Assembly (NCBI GenBank): GCA_963931435.1
Contig: OZ007012.1
Span: 1,736,001 to 1,800,000, forward strand
Source of the DNA: Coprousia sp963931435
GTDB taxonomy: Bacteria > Actinomycetota > Coriobacteriia > Coriobacteriales > Coriobacteriaceae
Reading direction: 5' to 3'
DNA length: 64,000 nt
Shown: positions 59,440-64,000 of the stretch, piece by piece
How positions within the stretch are numbered: the stretch's first letter is position 1
How the letters are laid out: every line of letters begins with the position of its first letter
Notes under the pieces: model-generated
Told to the model about the DNA's origin: nothing
Database searches by the model: none
The model's input: only the letters and a program-made list of their open reading frames with translations
Program-made: the position numbers and the translations under genes

Positions 59440-60852
59440 CTACAGGTTCTTCCCGTTCGACGCTATGACGTCCCGGTACCAGAAATAGGAATCCTTGCAG
59501 ATGCGATCGCGCGTCCCCTCGCCGGCGTCGTCGACGTCGACGTAGATAAAGCCGTAGCGCTTCTCTATGTTGCCGGTCGAGAGGGCCATGAGATCGATGG
59601 CCGACCACGGCAGATACCCCAGCACGGGCACGTCGTCCTCCTCGACCGCCGCCTCGAGCGCCCGCACGTGCGCGCGCAGGTACGCGATGCGGTGGGGATC
59701 GTGCACGCCGCCGTCGGGCGCCACCTCGTCGCGCGCACCCAGACCGTTCTCGACGATCATGAGCGGCAGCTGGTAGCGGTCATAGAACAGGTTGAGCATG
59801 ATGCGCAGGCCCGTCGGGTCGATCTGCCAGCCGTATTCCGAAGTCTCGAGGTAGGGATTCCTGAGTCCGGCAACGAGGTTCCCCGCGGTCTCCTCGGCGT
59901 CCGGATCCTCGCCGGCGCAATAGGAGTTGTAATAGCTGAAAGCAAAGAAATCCGGCTTTCCCGCCGCGATGGCCTCGGCATCCCCGTCCCGCACGTCCAG
60001 GCAGACGCCCTTCTCCTTGAACAGACGGTGCGCGTAGCGGGGATACGCTCCCCGCACCAGGACGTCTCCCGCAAAGAAGTTCCGTTCCTGATTGACCCGG
60101 AGGGTCATGAGGACGTTCTCGGGCTTGCACGTGATGGGGTAGTTGAGCATCGCCCCGATCATGCAGCCGATCTGAAGGTCCGGGTCGATGGCATGGGCGA
60201 GCTCGACCGCCCGGCCATGCGCCACGAACTGGTGGTGCAGCGCCTGGTAGCGCAGCTGGTCGGTGTTCTGTGGTGAAAACGGCGTCGAGAAGATGCCGCC
60301 GCCCGTCATGATGCCGAAGGGCAGCTGCAGGACGTTGATCTCGTTGAACGTGATCCAGTAGCGAACCTTTTGATGGTAGCGCTCGAACAAGGTCCGGCAA
60401 TACGCGAGGTAAAGGTCGATCATCTCGCGATTCGCCCATCCGCCCTTATGAGCTCGGGCGAATGGCGGCTCGTAGTGCGAGATCGTCACCACCGGCTGGA
60501 TGCCGTGAGCCAGCAGCTCGTCGAACACCGCGTCGTAGAAGGCCAGGCCCTCCTCGTTGGGCTCGGCCTCCTCCCCCGTGGGGAAGATCCGCGTCCAGGC
60601 GATCGACATGCGGAACGCCTTGAGCCCCATGCCCGCCATGAGCTCGATGTCCTCGCGAAAGCGATGGTAGAAATCCGAGGCCTCGTGGGAGCTGTAGTAA
60701 CGGCCCGGCAGCACGCCGTCGGTCTCCTCGCGGTGTCCGCCCGCGCCCTGGGCCATCACATCGATGACGCTGACGCCCTTTCCGCCCTCATCCCAGCCGC
60801 CTTCCACCTGGTTGGCCGCCGTGGACGCTCCCCACAGAAACGCTTGATCCAT
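59440..60852 (-). CDS. GH1 6-phospho-beta-glucosidase (first)
   Basis: This 470-residue GH1 enzyme has acid/base E171 in TFNEIN and nucleophile E368 in IVENGLG. The C-terminal loop ALSTGNIEKRYGFIYVD contains the Ser, Lys and Tyr that bind the sugar 6-phosphate in BglA-type enzymes, so it most likely cleaves PTS-imported aryl- or cello-type beta-glucoside phosphates. The start follows GAGGAAGGGG. It lies 27 bases after the second GH1 gene and ends the PTS operon. Confidence 0.92.
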   Translation of the reverse strand: MDQAFLWGASTAANQVEGGWDEGGKGVSVIDVMAQGAGGHREETDGVLPGRYYSSHEASDFYHRFREDIELMAGMGLKAFRMSIAWTRIFPTGEEAEPNEEGLAFYDAVFDELLAHGIQPVVTISHYEPPFARAHKGGWANREMIDLYLAYCRTLFERYHQKVRYWITFNEINVLQLPFGIMTGGGIFSTPFSPQNTDQLRYQALHHQFVAHGRAVELAHAIDPDLQIGCMIGAMLNYPITCKPENVLMTLRVNQERNFFAGDVLVRGAYPRYAHRLFKEKGVCLDVRDGDAEAIAAGKPDFFAFSYYNSYCAGEDPDAEETAGNLVAGLRNPYLETSEYGWQIDPTGLRIMLNLFYDRYQLPLMIVENGLGARDEVAPDGGVHDPHRIAYLRAHVRALEAAVEEDDVPVLGYLPWSAIDLMALSTGNIEKRYGFIYVDVDDAGEGTRDRICKDSYFWYRDVIASNGKNL

Positions 60853-60879
60853 GCTCGACCCCTTCCTCGCGATAGCTCG

Positions 60880-62340
60880 CTATGCCAAGTCCTCGCCGTT
60901 CGACGCGATGACCTTCTTGTACCAATAGAACGAGTCCTTGCGCGAGCGCGCGCACGAGCCCTCGCCCCTATCATCCATGTCGACGTAGACCATGCCGTAG
61001 CGCTTCTTCATCTCGCCCGTGCCCGCCGACACCAGGTCGATGCAGCCCCAGGGCGTGTAGCCTATAAGGTCGACGCCGTCCTCCTCGACGGCCTTCTTCA
61101 TCTCGGCGATATGGTCGCGCAGGTAGTCGATGCGGTAGTCGTCGTGGATCGAGCCGTCCTCGGCCACCTCGTCGCGCGCACCCAGGCCGTTCTCGACGAT
61201 GAAGAGCGGCTTCTGGTAGCGGTCCCAGAGCTGGTTCAGGCAGATGCGCAGACCCAAGGGGTCGATCGGCCAGTTCCACGCGCTCATCTTGAGGTAGGGG
61301 TTCTCAGCCATCCCCACACCGTTGCCGCCGACCTTGTGCGCGTCGGGGCGAGAGCTCACCACGCCGGAGTTGTAGTACGAGAACCCGATGTAATCCACCG
61401 TGCCCTCGCGCAGGACCTCGTCGTCGCCGGGCTCCGTCTCAAGCGTGATCCCCTCGCGCTCGAGGTGCTTCACGGCATAGCTCGGGTAGTAGCCGCGGCA
61501 CTGCACGTCGGCGTAGAACCACTTGAGCTCGCGACAGGCCTGCATCTCCAGCCACACGTCGGCGGGGTTGCAGGTCTCGGGGTACGTGAGGATCATGGCG
61601 TCCATCATGCCGATCCTGTTCTCGGGATCGATCTCGTGCCCGCGCTTGACCGCCTTGGCGCTCGCCAGGAAGAGGTGGTAGGCCGCCTGCTGGTAGCGCG
61701 CCTCGGTGAGGTCGTGCACGCCGATCATGTGCCAGTCGCGCAGAAGGTTGATCTCGTTGAAGGTCATCCAGTAGCGCACCTTGCCGCGATAGCGCGTGAA
61801 GAGGGTCTCGGCATAGCGCACGTACGCATCGATCATCCGGCGCGAGACCCAGCCGTCCAGGCGCTCGGAGAGCGAGAGCGGCACGTCGAAGTGGCAGATG
61901 GTCACGACCGGCTGGATGCCGTGGGACAGGAGCTCATCGAAGATCTGCTCGTAGAAGGCGAGGCCTTCCTCGTTGGGCTCGGCATCGTCGCCGTTGGGGA
62001 AGATGCGCGTCCAGCTCATCGACATGCGGAAGCACTTGAAGCCCATCTCGGCCATGAGTGCGATGTCCTCGCGCCAGTGATGGTAGAAGTCGACGGCGCG
62101 ATGGCTCGGGTAGTAGGTGTCGGGGTCGATGGCGGCGGTGAGGTCGGACGAGACGTCGTCGCGCCCGTTCAGGCGGACGAGGTTCCCCTCCTTGTCGCGA
62201 AACGTCATCTGCCGCGGGTGGTCAAGCGCACCCGCCGTGATCACATCGGACGTGGCGAGGCCGCGGCCGCCCTCGTCATAGCCACCCTCGAACTGGTTGG
62301 CGGCGGTGGCGCCGCCCCATAAGAAGCTCTCTGGAAACAT
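60880..62340 (-). CDS. GH1 6-phospho-beta-glucosidase (second)
   Basis: This 486-residue GH1 enzyme has acid/base E196 in TFNEIN and nucleophile E383 in IVENGLG, with the phosphate-binding SAGTGEMKKRYGMVYVD. Compared with the downstream copy it carries extra residues near 40-72, which may reshape the substrate entrance. The stop of the ROK kinase lies 5 bases before its ATG, and an AAGGAG site sits within the kinase end. The two GH1 proteins are clearly diverged, so they probably differ in substrate. Confidence 0.92.
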   Translation of the reverse strand: MFPESFLWGGATAANQFEGGYDEGGRGLATSDVITAGALDHPRQMTFRDKEGNLVRLNGRDDVSSDLTAAIDPDTYYPSHRAVDFYHHWREDIALMAEMGFKCFRMSMSWTRIFPNGDDAEPNEEGLAFYEQIFDELLSHGIQPVVTICHFDVPLSLSERLDGWVSRRMIDAYVRYAETLFTRYRGKVRYWMTFNEINLLRDWHMIGVHDLTEARYQQAAYHLFLASAKAVKRGHEIDPENRIGMMDAMILTYPETCNPADVWLEMQACRELKWFYADVQCRGYYPSYAVKHLEREGITLETEPGDDEVLREGTVDYIGFSYYNSGVVSSRPDAHKVGGNGVGMAENPYLKMSAWNWPIDPLGLRICLNQLWDRYQKPLFIVENGLGARDEVAEDGSIHDDYRIDYLRDHIAEMKKAVEEDGVDLIGYTPWGCIDLVSAGTGEMKKRYGMVYVDMDDRGEGSCARSRKDSFYWYKKVIASNGEDLA

Positions 62341-62345
62341 GGTGC

Positions 62346-63278
62346 TTATGCAACTCCTTCGATATTCAGCTTTGGATCCTCGCCCCTGCGCCCGGCGTAC
62401 GCCGCGTAGGCACCCACCAGGTTGGAGGCGTTGCGGAATCGGCAGGTCACGATCTCGGCATGCTTGAAGGGAAACGGAAGGGCCTCGTACAGACGGTCGT
62501 TGGCGCGCCTCAGCCGCTCAACGAAGAACGGGTTCGCGCTGATACCGCCGCCGATGGCGATTCGCTCGGGATCGAGCAGCATCTGGAATCCGTAGAGCAC
62601 CTGCGCCACGCGGCCCAGGCATCCCTCGAACACCTCCACGGCCCGGGGATCGCCGGCCTCGACGAGGGCGAGCGCCTCCTCGCCGGCATCGATGTCCCGG
62701 CCGCACGCCTCGCCGATGGCCCGGGCCAGGTGCCCGACGCCCCCGACGTTGCCGAGGAAGGCGCCAGGGCCGTCCTCCGCGTCACCGGCATAGGCGAGGC
62801 TCACCTCGCCGGCCGTGCCGTGCGCGCCGTAGTGCACCCGGCCGTCCACGATGACGCCGCAGCCGATGCCCGTGCCGAAGGTGAGCGCCAAGCCGCAGCG
62901 CACGCCGCGCAGGCTGCCGAAGGCGAACTCCGCAAGCGCCGCCGAGCGGGCATCGTTCTCAGCCTCGATGGGGGCGCCGAGCCGCTCCTCCCAGGCATCG
63001 AGCGAAGCGCCGTCATTGTAGGCGCTGAGCGCCCCGCCGCCGATGATCACGCGCGCATCCTGGTCGACGGTGCCCGGGATGGAGATCGCGATGCCATCGG
63101 GGGTCGCGCCCCCGAGGAGCCCCGCCGCGGCCCGGGCCAGGGCGTCCAGGAAATGCTCCTGGGAGTCTTGGGGCGTGGGCACCTTGCCGAGACCCTCGAG
63201 CCGGCACCTCGTCACCAGGCCGTACTTTATGAATGTCCCGCCCACGTCGAACACCACGACGCGCTCGTCTTCCGCCAT
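62346..63278 (-). CDS. ROK-family sugar kinase
   Basis: The 310-residue protein begins VVVFDVGGTFIKYGLV, the ATP-binding loop of ROK kinases, with the catalytic Asp in ENDARSAALAE and LTFGTGIGCGVIV following. It lacks the Cys-rich zinc motif of classical ROK glucokinases and has no DNA-binding domain. In this operon it may phosphorylate glucose or a beta-glucoside, like BglK. The ATG at 63278 follows GGGAGGGAG; a frame open to 63341 is not needed. Confidence 0.88.
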   Translation of the reverse strand: MAEDERVVVFDVGGTFIKYGLVTRCRLEGLGKVPTPQDSQEHFLDALARAAAGLLGGATPDGIAISIPGTVDQDARVIIGGGALSAYNDGASLDAWEERLGAPIEAENDARSAALAEFAFGSLRGVRCGLALTFGTGIGCGVIVDGRVHYGAHGTAGEVSLAYAGDAEDGPGAFLGNVGGVGHLARAIGEACGRDIDAGEEALALVEAGDPRAVEVFEGCLGRVAQVLYGFQMLLDPERIAIGGGISANPFFVERLRRANDRLYEALPFPFKHAEIVTCRFRNASNLVGAYAAYAGRRGEDPKLNIEGVA

Positions 63279-63398
63279 CTCGAATCTCCCTCCCTTGGCA
63301 TCAGCCAACGATCGATATGCCGGGGGCCGCGCCGCCAACACGGTCGACGGGCGGCCCCTCCGCCCCGGATACGGGGCTTCCTTTCAGTACCTTTGCGT

Positions 63399-64000
63399 TT
63401 AAGCCTGCTCGGCCTTGGCGGTCCCGGCCTTCTCCGCCGCCTCCGCGGCGCGCTCCTCCTCGAGCGCCTTCTTATCCGCGATGCGGAAGAACGGGAAGTA
63501 GATGACCGTGTTGATGGCGATCAGCACGAACACCAGCGGGAACAGGCTGAAGTCACCCGTGCCCAGGAAGGTGCGCAGGAACACCGGCGTGGAGAACGGC
63601 ACGATGTCGGCCGCCGGGTTCCAGCCGAAGGGCAGCAAGATGGCGTACGCGCAGGCCACGAGGCCCATGACCACACCGCTCAGGACCATCGGGACGAAAA
63701 ACGTCGCGTTCATCATAAGCGGCATGCCGAAGATGAGCGGCTCGTTGATGTTGAAGAGGTTGGGCACGAAGGCGACCTTGAGCATCTTCTTGTAGCGCTC
63801 GGATTTGGCGGTGAGCATCGAGATGCACAGGCCCAGCGTGCAGCCGTTGCCGCCGAAGTTGGAGTAGGCCATGGTGATGGCGACCACGAAGTACGAAAGG
63901 GGCTTGCCGGCGGCGAAGTCCGCCATGTTGGTGGCGAGCATGATGGAGTAGAGCGGCGAGAAGGCGCTGAACACCGTGTTGGGATGGATGCCGAAGAACC
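63399..64000 (-). CDS. PTS cellobiose/lichenan-type EIIC component, C-terminal part
   Basis: The gene runs off the right edge; 200 codons are present. The segment NLFNINEPLIFGMPLMMNATFFVP is the glutamate-containing sugar-binding loop of the Lac/cellobiose-type EIIC family, and several membrane helices surround it. The tail is Ala/Glu/Lys-rich. It is the upstream gene of the kinase and GH1 genes, so the operon probably takes up and cleaves cellobiose or related beta-glucosides. EIIA and EIIB are not visible. Confidence 0.88.
   Translation of the reverse strand, partial: FFGIHPNTVFSAFSPLYSIMLATNMADFAAGKPLSYFVVAITMAYSNFGGNGCTLGLCISMLTAKSERYKKMLKVAFVPNLFNINEPLIFGMPLMMNATFFVPMVLSGVVMGLVACAYAILLPFGWNPAADIVPFSTPVFLRTFLGTGDFSLFPLVFVLIAINTVIYFPFFRIADKKALEEERAAEAAEKAGTAKAEQA

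Overview
The window looks like chromosome from a high-GC Gram-positive gut bacterium of the Coriobacteriia, most likely Collinsella or a close relative. The evidence is the strongly GC-rich coding sequence, the ribosomal/secE/nusG/tuf gene order, a complete non-mevalonate isoprenoid set (ispD, ispF, ispE), ClpC with DisA, a giant (R)-2-hydroxyacyl-CoA-dehydratase-activase protein, an IS1249-like element and PTS/GH1 sugar genes. The genus is inferred from overall character, not from a marker gene.

Layout. 0-3.9 kb: a minus-strand translation cluster reading tRNA-Tyr, tRNA-Thr, tRNA-Met, tuf, rpmG, tRNA-Trp, secE, nusG, rplK, rplA, with two clear sigma-70-type promoters. 4-7 kb: a lone lacZ on the plus strand. 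7-19.5 kb: the conserved clpC-disA-ispD-ispF-cysS-rlmB-yacP run, interrupted twice, once by a TPP-riboswitch-controlled thiM/thiE operon and once by a broken DUF4143 ATPase gene. 19.7-36.4 kb: housekeeping genes (acyl-CoA dehydratase activase, MFS pump, lysS, greA, tatA, tRNA-Pro, ispE, veg, dtd, rdgB, rph, a tyrosine phosphatase, rsmJ, a flavodoxin-ferredoxin). 36.5-37.3 kb: a scar with a two-repeat type I-E CRISPR remnant and fragments of an ABC transporter and an AraC regulator. 37.4-45.2 kb: metal handling, namely feoAB with a divergent AraC regulator, then a heavy-metal-associated membrane protein, two small companion proteins and a metal P-type ATPase.

45.3-57.1 kb is the accessory region. 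It starts with decayed pieces (hydrolase stub, half of a second metal P-type ATPase fused to a deleted parA). It then holds three intact AAA+ ATPases of the AAA_14/DUF4143 family and a DUF262-DUF1524 protein of the GmrSD type IV restriction family, followed by fragments, a nitroreductase and a complete 1.33-kb insertion sequence with a 7-bp target duplication. Each DUF4143 ATPase gene has its own different inverted repeat just upstream. The palindrome of the first recurs upstream of the DUF262 gene. A repeated element ending in the same 12-18 bp, always followed by a minus-strand terminator, separates the modules. This is the most interesting part of the window.

57.3-64 kb returns to metabolism: a three-cofactor flavin oxidoreductase of the BaiCD/dienoyl-CoA-reductase type, then a minus-strand operon for uptake and cleavage of beta-glucosides (PTS EIIC running off the end, ROK kinase, two GH1 6-phospho-beta-glucosidases).
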